The position numbers and the translations under genes were made by a program. Positions 1 through 12,186 of a stretch of DNA of 64,000 nucleotides are shown piece by piece (position 1 is the first letter of the stretch; each line of letters begins with the position of its first letter). The notes below the pieces were generated by a model, which was not told the origin of the DNA, did not search any database, and saw only the letters and a list, made by a program, of their open reading frames with translations. The DNA comes from Smallanthus sonchifolius (Eukaryota > Streptophyta > Magnoliopsida > Asterales > Asteraceae), in NCBI GenBank assembly GCA_023525975.1, contig CM042027.1:87080007-87144006 (forward strand). Reading direction: 5' to 3'.

Positions 1-387
1 CATTTGTACATCTAGCTTAACTTAGATTCTCCATAAATGCTTTATAAACCATGCATCATATGAATTGTACACAAAACATTTGAATTTTACTTGTGGTGTC
101 AAAACCTATGTATGCTCACCAACTATTTATAGTTGACCCTCTCATTTTAAACATGTTTCAGGTACTAAGCTTTGAGTTCATATTCAAGATGCTACACATA
201 GGAATTGAGGACCTAGTTAAATAAATAGTTAAAACTTGTTGATGTACTTCATTTTCTTTGATTGTATTTGTTGAACTTGTTATGAAATTCAGTGATTTTA
301 ATATACGGAAATTTTAGTTGAACCATGTGCTTTTGAACAGTCTACATGTCCCGCCCCGACATTTTCGCCGTCGGTTGGGGTGTGACA
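1..387 (+). mobile_element. 3' part of an LTR (gypsy/chromovirus-like), solo or truncated
   Basis: The stretch ends in a GC-rich box followed by GGGGTGTGACA at 377-387. That is the typical 3' end of chromovirus LTRs in plant genomes, and upstream is a transcript-leader-like segment. No primer-binding site follows position 387, so this is the right end of a 3' LTR or a solo LTR. The left end lies outside the window. The family assignment rests on remembered resemblance of the terminus, not on an alignment. Confidence 0.42.
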
Positions 388-879
388 ATATATTTGTTTT
401 AAAAGATAGACATTACAACTGTGATATTAGATGGATTGGTTAAGGCTTGGGCTTACAAACCTCATGAAACTCTTCCATTTATGTAACTTAAATCTTTTTT
501 AACTTATTTTACCTTTTCTTTTAGTAGATCTTTTTTCCTATTTATTATCTTTTATTTCTTTTATTATTTACCTATAGTATTTAAAAACTAAATTTGTAAA
601 TGTTAAATTCGGGTAAGTGATGGTTTTACACCATTTTATCTTCAATCAAATACTTTTTTTACCATTATATCCTCGAGACATTGTTTTAAATGATATATCT
701 GGGTGGGAGACAATTTTACATGGTTTTATCTTTCGTTAAATGTTTTTCTAACTTTGTTTTTCTATATTTTTACAACATGACATTTTCGTGATTTTCAAAT
801 ATATCATCTCAACGTGTTTTTTATTAACGTTTCGTTGTTCAACATCGAACCGCCGCAACGCGCGGATAACACCCACTAG
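388..879 (+). mobile_element. Possible Helitron 3' end
   Basis: A short GC hairpin at 853-865 (CCGC, 5-base loop, GCGG) is followed after ten bases by CTAG at 876-879 and then T. This is the hallmark of a Helitron 3' terminus (hairpin, then CTRR, inserted between A and T). The 5' end was not located. The left limit given is only the end of the neighbouring LTR. Confidence 0.4.
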
Positions 880-1147
880 TTGTAGTGTAAAATGATTAGA
901 AGCTTTCACCCCTAATATTTAGCATTGTATGTCATCAAATCAACTAGCATCAAGTGTAAAGCATATAAAATTATGACATACAGCCATACAGGCTATACCA
1001 TTTTTTTTTCAAGAATAAATTTTACATTTAAATTCCAGCTAACCTTGCATTTATAAAAATATGAATTCACACCATTTTTTAAGGAACAAACACCATACCA
1101 CTAGGTCATGGGTTATCGGTTATACTGCTATAGCTCCGTAATTGTTA

Positions 1148-1447
1148 ATGGGACAAAGACTATGCATAGTGTGCCCGTGAGAGGGAGGGCTTGGTGCCAC
1201 GGGCGTGAAACACCACGCCGGGTGGGGGTGAGTGTGGGTGTGAGAGGGGCAATGTGATGGTGGTAACGGGCGTAAGAATGGAGGAGAGACCAAAAATTGG
1301 TGATTTTTATGGGTCTCACATTATGCTCTCACCCCACACCATTACACACCTGGGTGAGGGTGAGTGAAGCTTTGGTCTACGTGACGCCTATGTGGCATTG
1401 AAATTCCATCGCCTTCATCCTACCATTACACATAGTCTAAGCTGGGC
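1148..1447. mobile_element. Harbinger/Tourist-like MITE (300 bp)
   Basis: The element is flanked by TTA at 1145-1147 and 1448-1450. Its ends are imperfect inverted repeats sharing AGACTATG (left 1156 on; right, inverted, before 1438). The interior is GT-rich and non-coding. A 3-bp TTA duplication is typical of PIF/Harbinger. The repeats are weak, so the exact limits are uncertain. Confidence 0.42.
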
Positions 1448-1668
1448 TTAACTAACACAAAAATTAAAATATATGAAAAAAGTTTAACCATCCAAATCAA
1501 TGTTTTTATGTTACTCGTTGCGTAATTTGAATATTTGTTAAACATTATTACTGTTCCCCTTTTTTTTTCTTTCAAAAGTGCAACGAGACATGGAATGAAG
1601 TTTAATATAATCTTTGTTTTGACAATTATACAAAATATTAATGAAATTGGCTGTGGCTTATACATTCA

Positions 1669-2428
1669 GGGTGAAAGGTGTGGGATATCCGGGTTGGGAA
1701 TGAGTTGGCCGCGAAGGCCGAGAACCCGGGGGTACACCGCCCCCTTCAAATCGAGTTGGCCGAGTACCCGAAATCGAGTTGTGTAATCGAGTAAATTTAC
1801 TCGGACGTGGGAGAGAGAGAGAGAGAGAGAGAGAGCCGTTGGAGGCTTTTTTATTTAAAAAAAACAATTTTTTTCCTATATATACCCATACTCTACAAAC
1901 ATAATTTTAATCTCATTTTATATATCTCTCATCTATATATTTACACTTCTAAAAAAATGGAAGGGTCATCAAAAAAATCAACAAAGCATAGAAAATTTAG
2001 GTCAAAAGTTCAATCTCAACCGCGACCCGAACGAACCGCATGATCATCTCATAGAACCGTACTTGTCGATTGTAATGCAACGTAAACGTGAAATTGCCTC
2101 AAAGTATGGATGGCAATGCACCTTTTAGAATTTTAATTTTTATTAGCTAGCTTTTTTTTATTTTGTTAAGTTTCTAGTTTTTAAAATTTTTTATTTCTAG
2201 GTTTTTTATTTTTAATTGTATTATGTTTATTTTAATTTAATGAAATTGCCTTTTTTTTATTTAAATGTTTATTTTTTTTAAATGTTGGTGAGTAAAATGA
2301 GTAAAATGAGTAGGGTGTTTCCAATGAAATTTGTGTACATGAGTAAAATGAATAGTTTTAAAGTGACAGATATTTATTGACCAGTTTTAATGAGTAAATG
2401 AGTAAATGGGTAATGCACCCCTTCACCC
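1669..2428 (+). mobile_element. Harbinger-like non-autonomous element with a short Lys/Arg-rich ORF
   Basis: The terminal inverted repeats read GGGTGAAAGG on the left and GGGTGAAGGGG on the right (inverted). The flanks are TCA (1666-1668) and TTA (2429-2431), which would be a TTA duplication with one change. Inside are a (GA)n tract at 1810-1834, a TATA-like stretch near 1877 and a short ORF beginning at 1957 that encodes about 28 residues rich in Ser, Lys and Arg. The ORF could be the start of a deleted Harbinger accessory protein, but I do not recognise it. This is probably a deletion derivative. Confidence 0.45.
1810..1834. repeat. (GA)n microsatellite
   Basis: About 12 uninterrupted GA units inside the Harbinger-like element, upstream of its short ORF. 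Confidence 0.9.
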
Positions 2429-2431
2429 TTA

Positions 2432-3048
2432 TACCTAATACCTTTGTTCAAACCTAAAAATTCTAGGCATTCAAAATTGAAGCAAATGACTAATACGTGG
2501 CATTTCAAAACGATGTTGAAGCAAATGACTAATACGCAACTGTTAGACTTTGTAACTGGTGTTACAAAGATTCAAATCTTGTGGTGTGTAGTGTACGTGC
2601 CAGTTTGGTTCGATTATGGATTAAAACTGAACATATAATTGTTTTTTTGGTTTTTAGAAATTTTTTGATTGATCCGTTTCAATTATAAATGGTTCAGTAA
2701 ATTTAGTTATTAGAAAAGATGATTTGCTTAATTCGGTTAACCAACGGCTTTGAATATGAATAAATTCAAGCTAATTTCAATTTAATAAAAATAATATCCA
2801 AATGAAGAAAATTTAGAGACAAACAAAGTTATCAATGTCAATCAATAGTAGATAAAAATGAAATTTTTTATCAAATTTTTTTACCTTTTTTAACGACAAA
2901 TGTTACTTCTACTCTAATTTAAACCAATAATTCTTTATTACTCAATTGCTCAGATTTCAATTACCAAGTAGGCTAACACCACATTGTCTTATCAAAATTT
3001 TACTAAAACAGAAAAATATAATATTCAGTTTATGGTGAATATTACTAC
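2432..3048. other. AT-rich intergenic DNA, no feature seen
   Basis: AT-rich sequence with stop codons in all frames at short intervals. I see no RNA gene, clear repeat boundary or coding signal. Confidence 0.6.
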
Positions 3049-3523
3049 TCTAATAAATGAAAATATTTTCAGGACACGTGTCACTCTCTGGTTGCTCCTC
3101 ATCTTTATTTTCCCGCCTCTCTCTCTTATCTCTCCTATTAAATAATAATCTTTATATTAATAAATAAATCTAATTACGAATACTTATTATTTAATTATAA
3201 ATATTTATTATATCATCAATCAAATTAACTTAATATAAACTAACATTTATCAATTAAATTAAAAAGTAAATACTCAATTGAAAAAAATGTTTTAAAAACC
3301 AGCTTAACATACCTTATAACTGTCACAACAAATTAAATTTTTTAAAAACATATTTTGACAAATGTGTTTGTTAACAAATTACATTATATTTTATTCAACC
3401 GATGTAATATACTGGTTTATTCAACCCGTGTATTACACGGGTTTTTAAAAATATAAATTTTTATTACTAAATATATAACATTTTATTTATTTAACATGTG
3501 TAATATACGAGATTTTAACCTAC
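3049..3523 (+). mobile_element. Short Helitron-like element, copy 1
   Basis: The element starts TCTAATAAATG, then carries a CACGTGTCACTCTCTGG block. It ends with two near-palindromic boxes (CCCGTGTATTACACGGG at 3427-3443 and a decayed version near 3497-3510) followed by ATTTTAACCTA. A hairpin close to the 3' end followed by CTRR is the Helitron signature. Here the last bases are CTAC, so the end is slightly decayed. It has no coding capacity. An inverted relative is at 9236-9707 and a direct relative at 37083-37584. Confidence 0.5.
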
Positions 3524-3965
3524 TTCTAAATATAAGAAACATAATCGATTTAACTTGTAAATTTGAAATAATTTTTGGAAATAACAAAATTGTTTCTTAA
3601 AATTTTTATATTTTTTAGGCAAAAATTAAGTTGTCTAATTAATAATCAACATGTGTTATTTAACCATAAATTTATAATATAAAAGCATGTGGCATGCGGG
3701 CGACCAGCAAACTCGTAGGTTCACTTTAACGGATCGGCAAAAAGCATGTCTGATTTAACATCGTGGAATTTAAAGTCCCTTGTTTACCAAACTATTACAT
3801 CAAAACTGAAATACATCAAATCAGAATTTATAATTCTATTGTACATGAACATCTATAGTGGAGGTGTGCCCCTCACGTCCTCCTCCAACGTCGCAGCGAC
3901 TTTTGACGTGAAAGGGTAAGAACATCGTGTCATAGGGGTAAAGGCGTGAGGCAGACCATGGGGAG

Positions 3966-4650
3966 CATTGGCGTACCCACTCTTTGAAGAGTGGGTCGCC
4001 CGACAACCATGAAAAAATGTTGTTTGTTACATATACTATCCAATCTTGACTGACCCCAAGAAATTTTTACGTCGACTCCCATGATTTTTTTTTACAATCA
4101 CCAAAAAATTTTATACAAAACTTTAAAAGTAGATACACTTGTTAATTGTTACAAACTAATTAACAAATATAAATTTATTATAACTATTTAAATTGACCTA
4201 CCCATCAATCCTTGTAAACAATTAAGCACACTAGGCCACTAATAATTTAATCAAATAACATTTTACCCTAAGTTCATCTATTCTCTTCTAAAAAATTATC
4301 CAGTCTTGTCAAACTCACCCCCTCCTCATCGAACGCGATTTAGTGAAACAAACAATCACCTGTCACTATAGCCCGTGAGAGTCATGTCGCATGTCGAAGT
4401 GTTGCCCCTCCACTCTCTGAAATCCGGTGCCAAAAGACCTAACAACCCAATTTAGTCTATTCCAGTGAACTCAATTCAGTAAAAAATAAGTTCGATGATC
4501 AGGCTCAATTAGGGTAAAAAGATTTCGTTGACCCGATTCATCCTAGAAAAAATATATGAATGACCCGACCCGACAAAAATCCATTTTAGTAGACATTCGA
4601 ACAGCGAAAATTTCTGAAACCCATGGAAAAATTTCTTAGATCCGCCACTG
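3966..4650. mobile_element. hAT-like non-autonomous element (685 bp)
   Basis: The inverted ends are CATTGGCGTA on the left and CAGTGGCGGA on the right (inverted). The 8-bp flanks are ATGGGGAG (3958-3965) and ATGAGGAG (4651-4658), a hAT-size duplication with one mismatch. The interior is non-coding. A perfect-duplication relative with the same type of end is at 61612-61816. Confidence 0.6.
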
Positions 4651-4939
4651 ATGAGGAGAGGGGCAAAGCATTGAAGAAGATAGGTGCGTGAACGTTTTTA
4701 CAAACGTGAAGGGTGGACCACGCCCATGTAGTAAATTAACGGTAACAATGAAACATTTTAGTAAATTAATCTCATACACTTTTTTATACATTTTTACCTT
4801 AAAAATTAAGATGAAATTAAAAAAAACGTTAAGTACGTTAAACCACAACTATTTACATAATTATCAAATATCTAAAGTTCAAGTAACATATTGGAACATT
4901 CGTAATCACAATTAGTACAAGTAAAATTATTTTACTATA

Positions 4940-5390
4940 ATATCAACTAAGTTAGAATCACGTGTATTATACGGGTTGAATAAATGTAATGTTAAATACG
5001 TAGTAATAAGAAGTTTATGTGTTTTAAAACTCGTGTAATGCACGGGTTGAATAAAATATAATGTAATTTATTAACACATACACTCGTCAAAAAGGAACAT
5101 TGTGAATATATAAATATATGATTAAAAGATTTTTATTTGAATCCTAGGTTGGTATAAAATTGTTTTCAGTTTGTAGAGTTCATAAAAGTATGATTGAACA
5201 AATTAATTCATGATAAACACAATTTTAAATAAAAAATGTGTAGATAAAAATTAAAACAAATAATTAATTTAGTTGTCTAAAATAATGGAGTGAGTTATTA
5301 ATAGAAGAGAGAGACGAAAAAATTAGAATGAGAATGCCTAAAATTATGATAAGTGTCCAACTAATTTACTTGTTTATTAAGTAGTATAGA
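4940..5390 (-). mobile_element. Diverged short Helitron-like element, copy 2
   Basis: Read on the minus strand it starts TCTATACTACTTAATAAAC (5390 leftwards). It ends with ACGGGT/ACCCGT palindromic boxes near 5025-5045 and 4960-4975. It shares the layout of the copies at 3049, 9236 and 37083 but is more decayed, and its 3' CTRR is not certain. Confidence 0.4.
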
Positions 5391-5462
5391 TTTAAATGTG
5401 CTAGAAACCAAGAAAACTAAATTGAAAAAACAAATGACAAACATGCTAAATCTAAATCTATA

Positions 5463-5888
5463 TCTATACTATATAATAAATAAAGGTTTTTAATGCCACT
5501 TGTCACCTCCGTATTCATTTTCATTATTTTTTTCCCGCCTCTCTCTCTTATTTAATGCACTTCTATCTTTAAATAATAATATATATTTAAAGAAAATATT
5601 AATTACACTAATAAAAATATTTATTTTAAATTATATCTTCTTATAAAAAACTTTAAAATTTAATTATGTAACTTTTATTTCAATCAAATAGTAATTGAAA
5701 GTCAAATTACATTAAATAGTAATTAATGTATTTTCGAAACTCAATTATATATTAATTTTTACATATTTTGAGTTTGTTTATATCCGTAGTATATGTAATA
5801 TATTTTTACACCTATAAAATATTTATATAAAGATTTAAAAATTTTAAATATTGATATTCTTCACCCCGTGTGTAGACACGAGATCTAA
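5463..5888 (+). mobile_element. Short Helitron-like element, copy 3 (426 bp)
   Basis: It begins TCTATACTATATAATAAA at 5463. It ends with a CCCCGTGTGTAGACACGAG hairpin-like box followed by ATCTAA, giving CTAA at 5885-5888. This is a clean Helitron-type 5' TC and 3' hairpin plus CTRR. It is non-coding. Confidence 0.52.
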
Positions 5889-7090
5889 AGTAGTGAGTGC
5901 ATATAATTGGAGTGAAATGCGAACATGTTATATGCATACATAAGTCATTTATACATGGAAGTGATTGCATTACAAGACCCTTGTATTATTGCCGACCAAA
6001 TGGGCATAAAGACAAAGAAAGTATTTAATAATTTGTTAATAATTTGTGAATGGATAGACAAACTAAGAATCTCAAATAAATAAATAAATAAATAAATAAA
6101 AATATGTAACTGGATTTTTTTAGGAATAACTTAATATATATCCTTATAAAACTTAACAAATATTATATATCTATATATATACTTCTTGTTATAGGTATAT
6201 TAAAGTTTCACATTTTAAATTTGTTTTAATAAATATGTCACATTTTGTAGCCAAAAGTAATTATTCATAAGTGATTGGATTCATGTTTTCAAAGTGATTA
6301 TTGTGAGTTTAGAAAAATAATTTAAAATCAAACAAAGTTGTTAACTAATGGATATGGACAATAATAAGTTTTCTTATAAAACTATAAAGTTTCTACACTC
6401 TTTTTAAATTCATTTGTGTGTATAGAAAAAGAAGAAAAACAAAGATTTAATAGAAATTAATTGATGAAATTAGGGGAGTAATTTTATATCTTAAAAAAAA
6501 CTTCAACTAGTTATCCTACACAATGTTAAATTATATGTTTACCCACTATAGGGCATTTCAAATAGCACGCGGATATAACCCGGTTCGTTCGAAATCCATA
6601 TGGATCTTATTTGTTCTTATAACCCTTTAGAATACATCAAACCCTAAAAGATCATTTTGCACACCGCTTTCGGAACCCCCTCTTCTTCAACATTCAACAC
6701 CACCACTCTATTCATCAAACCCTAAATCACTCCACCACCGCTGCTCAAACCCCCCGGACTCAACTTGCACTACTTCATATCCGAGTGACTTTCGCCACAC
6801 TAAAATGTTGAGTTTCGGAATTTAAGTAACTTAGACGAATTAACACTTTTTGTTAATGTAAAAATTTCTCTTTGTCTAAACCTAAGGGTGTTTAATATTC
6901 AAATATGATTTAGAAAAGAACTTTAAGTTTTATTCAAATTCAATTTCGAATTTTCGAATCAAATTAGCAATTGGTTTGAATTTTGAATTTGTGAATTTTT
7001 ATTCTTTTCTATTCGAATTTGAATTTGGATGGTAAGTATAATTTTTATTTTATATATATTTTAACAAAAAAAAATTAACAATCTGCTTTA

Positions 7091-7125
<35 letters not shown>

Positions 7126-7346
7126 TTGAAAGGCTTTTTAAATTGAATTATATATTTTTTATAATTCCAAAAGAATTAACCCGAATTCAAATTTTAAATT
7201 AGTATATTTTTTAAAATGGTTTTTTTAAACTTTGTTGGTTTAGGTACACGGTTCAACGAATCAAAATTTTAGTTAATCGTAAAAAAGTCAAAATTCATCT
7301 AAAATAAATGCTAAAAATATTTGTTATCTAATATTTCAGATATTAA
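5889..7346. other. Intergenic DNA with simple repeats
   Basis: AT-rich sequence with an (AATA)n run near 6078-6099 and an (AT)n run near 7097-7120. At 6630-6800 there is a C-rich stretch with CCCTAAA-type words that looks like a transcript leader, but no ATG-led reading frame follows. No gene is supported. Confidence 0.5.
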
Positions 7347-7357
7347 CTATTTTTAAA

Positions 7358-7539
7358 CCATTGATCATTTGATACAATGGTAGCCTCAAAACTTTTAGTA
7401 CTTGAGGTATTGGTTCGAGTCTCACATGAAGCAATTACTTGAGTGGAGCAATGGGTTTTTCCAATTGTCGGTTGGTAGTTGGGTGATCCGATTTAGACAT
7501 CTATCTCTCAAAATTATCATGGTGTCTATTTAAAAAAAA
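7358..7539 (+). mobile_element. tRNA-derived SINE
   Basis: A tRNA-like head carries box A-type TACAATGGTAGC and box B-type GGTTCGAGTC, followed by a non-tRNA body and an A-rich tail (TTTAAAAAAAA). The flanks are CTATTTTTAAA (7347-7357) and CTATTTATAAA (7540-7550), a target duplication with one mismatch. A related SINE head is at 35255. Confidence 0.7.
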
Positions 7540-7717
7540 CTATTTATAAAACTAAAAGAACATGAAAAAGAAACTTAACAAAGCGTCTTAAATGCTATAT
7601 AATTTAGTATATTGATTAATATATTTATTTTATGTTAGTGTCTAATAAAAACGTCCTTAATAAAATCTCACTCATAACAAAAACTATTTGTATGGTCTAC
7701 GATTTTATGTCGGTATC

Positions 7718-7926
7718 TTTTTTTTGAACGGCGTGAGCTCAACTAGCACGTCCCATCAGGGAAGCTCGTACATCAGTCTACCAAACAACCCACAAGGAAT
7801 TCGAAATCTGCAGAGGATGTTCCTACTTTTTATGAAGTGCACCTTACAAGATTCGAACTCATGATCTCCATAAATAAAACTTTTTGGAAAAACCCCTTTT
7901 GACCACCAAGACAGAACCTTGATGGC
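7718..7926 (-). mobile_element. tRNA-derived SINE, minus strand
   Basis: On the minus strand the order is box A-type TCTTGGTGGTCAAAAGG, box B-type GAGTTCGAATC, a body, then an A tail after GCCGTTC. The flanks are TTATGTCGGTATC (7705-7717) and TTATGTCAGTATC (7927-7939), a 13-bp target duplication with one mismatch. The head is intact in layout. This is a retroposed copy, not a tRNA gene. Confidence 0.75.
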
Positions 7927-7939
7927 TTATGTCAGTATC

Positions 7940-9235
7940 TAACTTATATAATTTGATGTAAATACTAAATAGATAATAGAATTGTGTTTTATAGCCGTAG
8001 TAAACAAAAGATAGGATCACATGGAAGTTGGTCAGAAATCAGATCTTAGAGAGTTATTAAAGGTAAGAATGAATTATTCTCAATCTTTGATCAATGTCTA
8101 TAGACAAACTCCACTTTCCATTCATTCATTACAACATGATCTCCATATTTATTTATTTATTTATTTTATTTGTTTATTTATTTATGTTGGATGGCTACCC
8201 CCACCAGATATACATCTTATGTGTGTTTCATCTACCCAACAATGATTTCAATGTCCATGTGCCTTTTGTATCCCATATATCTTTCTTAGTGAAGGGACAT
8301 TTTTGCCATTCATCTTCTTTATTAAATGAACTATGAAATAAAAGTATACTTCATTTGTCTTTAAGAACCATATAATTTTGAACTTAAGAGTTCTATTAAT
8401 AGTTAAAATTTAAAATGTTTAATTTATGTATATGTTAAGACTTAAGAACTTATTAGTTTTTTTATTAAAGTTTAAACTAAACAATGATTTCAACTCATAT
8501 TTATTATTATTAACGTAATTGTAATGATGATAACGAATAAGAACATCATATGTAAAATGTAGGGTTGACTACGCGATATAACAATCTTTTTTATTTTTAT
8601 CTTAAGTGATATAAATACCTTTTTTAATATCAATATATCTACATAATTTTTTAATTCAATTTCAATTGTACAAAGAGTGATGAGTTATTGATATAACCTC
8701 ATACGGATAAAAATGCATAGGTTCAAGATAATTTAGAAATTATCATTATCTTTAGATTGTCAGAAACAATATAAATATTAGAGTTTGATTAACATTTATT
8801 ATCAGTTTTTGATTGAATTTAAATTTATAATAACTTTGTTCTTAAACCTTTTGATTACCTTTAAAACATTGATTAACTAATTGTTGTTAAGCTATTTGAT
8901 TACTTCTGTAAATAAATCGCCCCTTAATTACTTTGTTCTTAATTCATATTACACCCGTGAAAAGATGTCCGAACCCAGTTGCGACGCACGAGGGCTTATT
9001 CCTTGCTTAGGCCTAAATAATAGAATGATGAAAAGACGAAATTGGGGTTGGGCGACAGGTGCACATAAGAGCAAGTGGCAAAGGCGGACTAAGGGCATTT
9101 TAGTAATGAAGGATAGGATTATTTTCCTAAAAGAAACCAAAACGGAGATTTATTAATTAACGTTATCAATCATGTCACTTGACCGAGGAGATTCTTCCCT
9201 CTTTTTATTCTCGTTTTCAACTTATATATTATTAA
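7940..9235. other. Intergenic DNA, no supported gene
   Basis: AT-rich DNA with an (ATTT)n tract near 8145-8185. The open frame at 8881-9156 has no recognisable domain, no promoter context and ordinary intergenic composition, so I do not call it a gene. Confidence 0.5.
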
Positions 9236-9707
9236 CTAGGTTAAAATCTCGTGTATTACACGGGTTAAATAAATAAAATGTTATATATTTAGTAATAAAA
9301 ATTTTATATTTTTAAAAACACTTGTAATACACGAGTTGAATAAACCAGTATATTAAATCAGTTGAATAAAATATAATGTAGTTTGTTAAAAAACACATTT
9401 ATCAAATTATGTTTTTTAAAATGTAATTTGTCGTAACAGTTATAAGTTCTGTTAAGTTAGTTTTTAAAACATTTTTTTCAACTGAGTATTAATTTTTTAA
9501 TTTAATTGATAAATGTTAGTTCATATTAAGTTTATTTGATTGATGATATAATAACTATTTATAATTAAATAATAAATATTCGTAATTAGATTTATTAATA
9601 TAAAGATTATTGTTTAATAGGAGAGATAGAAGAAAGAGGCGAGAAAAATAAAGATGAAGAGTAACCAGAGAGTGACACGTGTCCTGAAGAGATTTTCATT
9701 TATTAGA
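9236..9707 (-). mobile_element. Short Helitron-like element, copy 4
   Basis: On the minus strand it runs from TCTAATAAATG (9707) to the CCCGTGTAATACACGAG hairpin box, ATTTTAACCTAG and a T at 9235. The 3' CTAG followed by T fits the Helitron rule. It is an inverted relative of 3049-3523. Confidence 0.55.
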
Positions 9708-9719
9708 GTAGTAAGATAA

Positions 9720-9876
9720 TAACTATCCGTAATTAGATTTATTAATATAAAGATTATTATTTAATAGGAGAGAGAAATAGAAAATCTAATATTTAATAGG
9801 AGAGAGAGGCGAGAAAATAAATGTGATAAGTAACCAGAGAGTGACACGTGTTCTGAAGAGATTTTCATTTATTAGA
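9720..9876 (-). mobile_element. Partial duplicate of the Helitron-like 5' half
   Basis: The segment repeats the 5' half of the neighbouring element (the GTGACACGTGT block, AATAGGAGAGAGA and ATTAGAGTAGTAAG) in the same orientation, but lacks the 3' hairpin end. It is probably a local tandem duplication or a nested truncated copy. Confidence 0.5.
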
Positions 9877-9986
9877 GTAGTAAGATTAATTTTTTTAATC
9901 TTAAGTATATTATATGATCATGAATTAAAATTATATTTTATTAATTATATGTTAAGTGGGTCAAACTCATGTAAGATGTAGTTAAG

Positions 9987-10194
9987 GGGGTGTTTGGGAT
10001 TACTTTTCAAAACAACTTATTGACTTATCACCTTTTAGAATAAGGTAATAAGTTATAAGTTTGTTTGGACAATTCAAAATAAGATGAAAAATGTGATATG
10101 AAGAAGTTAAAATCCAAAAGTAAGAAATTCTTACTTTTGAAAATAACATTTGAAAAAGTCAAAAGTAACTTCAAAAAGTAATCCCAAACACCCC
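9987..10194. mobile_element. hAT-like MITE (208 bp)
   Basis: The ends are near-perfect inverted repeats: GGGGTGTTTGGGATTACTTT at 9987 and its reverse complement ending at 10194. The interior is short and AT-rich with no coding capacity. An 8-bp duplication is not clear. A similar single end (CCAAACACCCCCTA) lies near 54618-54631. Confidence 0.65.
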
Positions 10195-10341
10195 GTAAGT
10201 CGCTTATAACCTTAGGGGACTTTCAAAATAAATAAAGTATATTTTTTTCAAGATAATGTGATAAAATTGTTTTACTATCATAATTATTTATAACACTTTA
10301 ATATATATAAAGTTACAAAAATAGTATTTTCATGTGTATTA

Positions 10342-10976
10342 GAGCATGGGGTATACCGGTGTGATTGTGGTGTGATGTGATAATAAAGTGCACGCCACGT
10401 GACGCCACATCAGATTCTGGAAAAATCACACCATAATCACATGGCAAGGGGTATACCCATGTAATTGTGGTGGTGTGATAATTTAATGTTTATTTTTGAG
10501 TTTTTATTTAAATAAAAATAAACATAATATTTAAATAAAATAAAACATAATATTTAAATAAACTTTTCAGATTTTAATGGTTTGTGTGTTAGGATCAGCC
10601 CAAAAGAAAAGGTCCATTAAAACCAACTAAATACAGAAGCAAAATCAGCCCAAAACACATCTATAATTGTTTACCTTCTAGGGTTTACTTCTTCTTGTCT
10701 GTACCTGCTTCCGCCGCTGCAAAAGAAAAGCTCATAATTTCTGATCAACAATGGCTGACCAAGTGAGTAGAAAAAAAGCTCCTAATTTCCTAATTTGTTT
10801 CCTGCATCAACGGTACAAAATCAATTTTCCAATTCGTTTCTCGCGTGAAAAATATCACGTAGGTACATCACGTCGTGATTTTTTTTTTGAGGGGACGGTG
10901 TGGCTTTGGCTTCACGGCGTGATTCCTATTGCCACATAGGATCACGCCACCCATCACGTGGGTATACCCGACGACC
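10342..10976 (+). mobile_element. Harbinger-like element carrying a host-gene-like start
   Basis: TTA flanks at 10339-10341 and 10977-10979 enclose ends that share GGGGTATACC / CGGGTATACC (inverted). Inside, 10590-10775 looks like a plant gene start: a pyrimidine-rich leader with TAGGGTTTACTTCTTC, then AACAATGGCTGACCAA followed at once by GTGAGT, a good splice donor. The encoded start Met-Ala-Asp-Gln could be a ribosomal protein, but four residues are not enough to name it. This would be a gene fragment captured by a MITE (Pack-type element). Confidence 0.55.
10751..10762 (+). pseudogene. Captured first-exon fragment (Met-Ala-Asp-Gln) with splice donor
   Basis: ATGGCTGACCAA sits directly before GTGAGT inside the Harbinger-like element and after a leader-like, CT-rich stretch. 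The reading frame continues into AT-rich sequence with no exon features. It is a fragment, not a gene; its parent gene is not in this window. Confidence 0.4.
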
Positions 10977-11368
10977 TTATAAATCTATAATCATGTGAGA
11001 AAAAATATCTTCTCCATAGAAATATACACGACTTTGTAGTTGTGCATGGATTTTTACTAACATAGCAAATTGTATTTCGACTACTATATTAAACCTAATG
11101 TATTGGTGGATGGTTAGTGATCCAAGCACTAAATCAACATCAGTTTGTCTTTCTAATCACAAGATAAATCGTAGCTCGTGGTTAGTTTTATAATATTTAG
11201 ATACATTAACAATGTCAAATCAAATTAACTCATGTTCTTGGTTGATTAATAAAATTTATTGGCAACGGAAGAACTAAGCAATTAATTATCAGAACAATTT
11301 GTTTGATCAATCAATGATCGTAAGCTCAATTCAATTAGCAACAATAACTCGCATAAATGTCATGTTCA

Positions 11369-12186
11369 TGTTGGGTATTTTGTCAGTGGTGATCAGTTAT
11401 ATTAGTTATAAAAAACGGGTGATAAGTAATTATAGATTAATAATAACTATTTAGTAATTATTAAAACGCAGCGGAACGAAACCGATTCAACACAAAATAA
11501 AACCCGACAGGATCTGGGTTATAAAACATACGAACACGGAATATAAAGTTAATATCTAACTACCAATGAGATTAATTATACCTTCGTGGTTAATGATTAA
11601 CCGATCGAGACACCAAGGTACAACGAACCGATGCTAGATCACGAACCGATAACGCGAGAGACGGGAAGCGCCGGGGTTGTCCGGAACTTGCAAAGCAGGA
11701 GCAATTCCTATTGCTAGCTGCTTCGGAATTTGCGAACAAGAAAAACGAATTCTTGGAGTTTGCTTCTTGTTTGGTGACTTGCAAAAGGAAAAAAGAAAAA
11801 CAAAAGTTTTCTTTCTTACGGCCGGAGTAGTTGTGAACCATCATATTAGGGTTATAGTTGTAATATATTTATCCCTTTAAATAATAACTATAAACCCTAC
11901 TAATCGTTTGCAGGTCCAAAGTCCAATACGAGATGCGAAAGCCCGAACCCGTTTTAATGTTTTAATAAAAGATTAAAATAATATAAAATTACTATTTATA
12001 AACCAGTATAAATAATAATTCTCGTCTAACGAATATGTATAAATATATATCGTCTCACTAACGGTTCGTAATTACCAGTTAAGCGGGTTAAGTGGATTTA
12101 AAGTTCGTTGCCCTAGGTGTAACTCTTACGGGTCACAACTCGGTTAGTAGCGTTAAATAATCGTGACCGGACATATAATTCATACA
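11369..12186 (-). repeat. Copia 3' LTR
   Basis: 818 bp, bounded by TG...CA and nearly identical to the LTR at 31932-32732. It carries about 24 extra bases near 11683-11708 and lacks about 9 bases present in the other copy near 32350. The few differences suggest a fairly recent insertion. Confidence 0.93.

Noticed and set aside
1957..2043. Independent small gene starting MEGSSKK
   Set aside because: It lies inside a Harbinger-like element and is too short to assign; reported only as part of that element.
7358..7926. tRNA-like A and B boxes
   Set aside because: They sit in retroposons with tails and target duplications, and no complete clover-leaf with a 3' CCA-ready acceptor stem can be drawn, so they are SINE heads and not tRNA genes.
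8881..9156. 91-codon open frame
   Set aside because: No domain, no leader features and ordinary intergenic composition; most likely chance.
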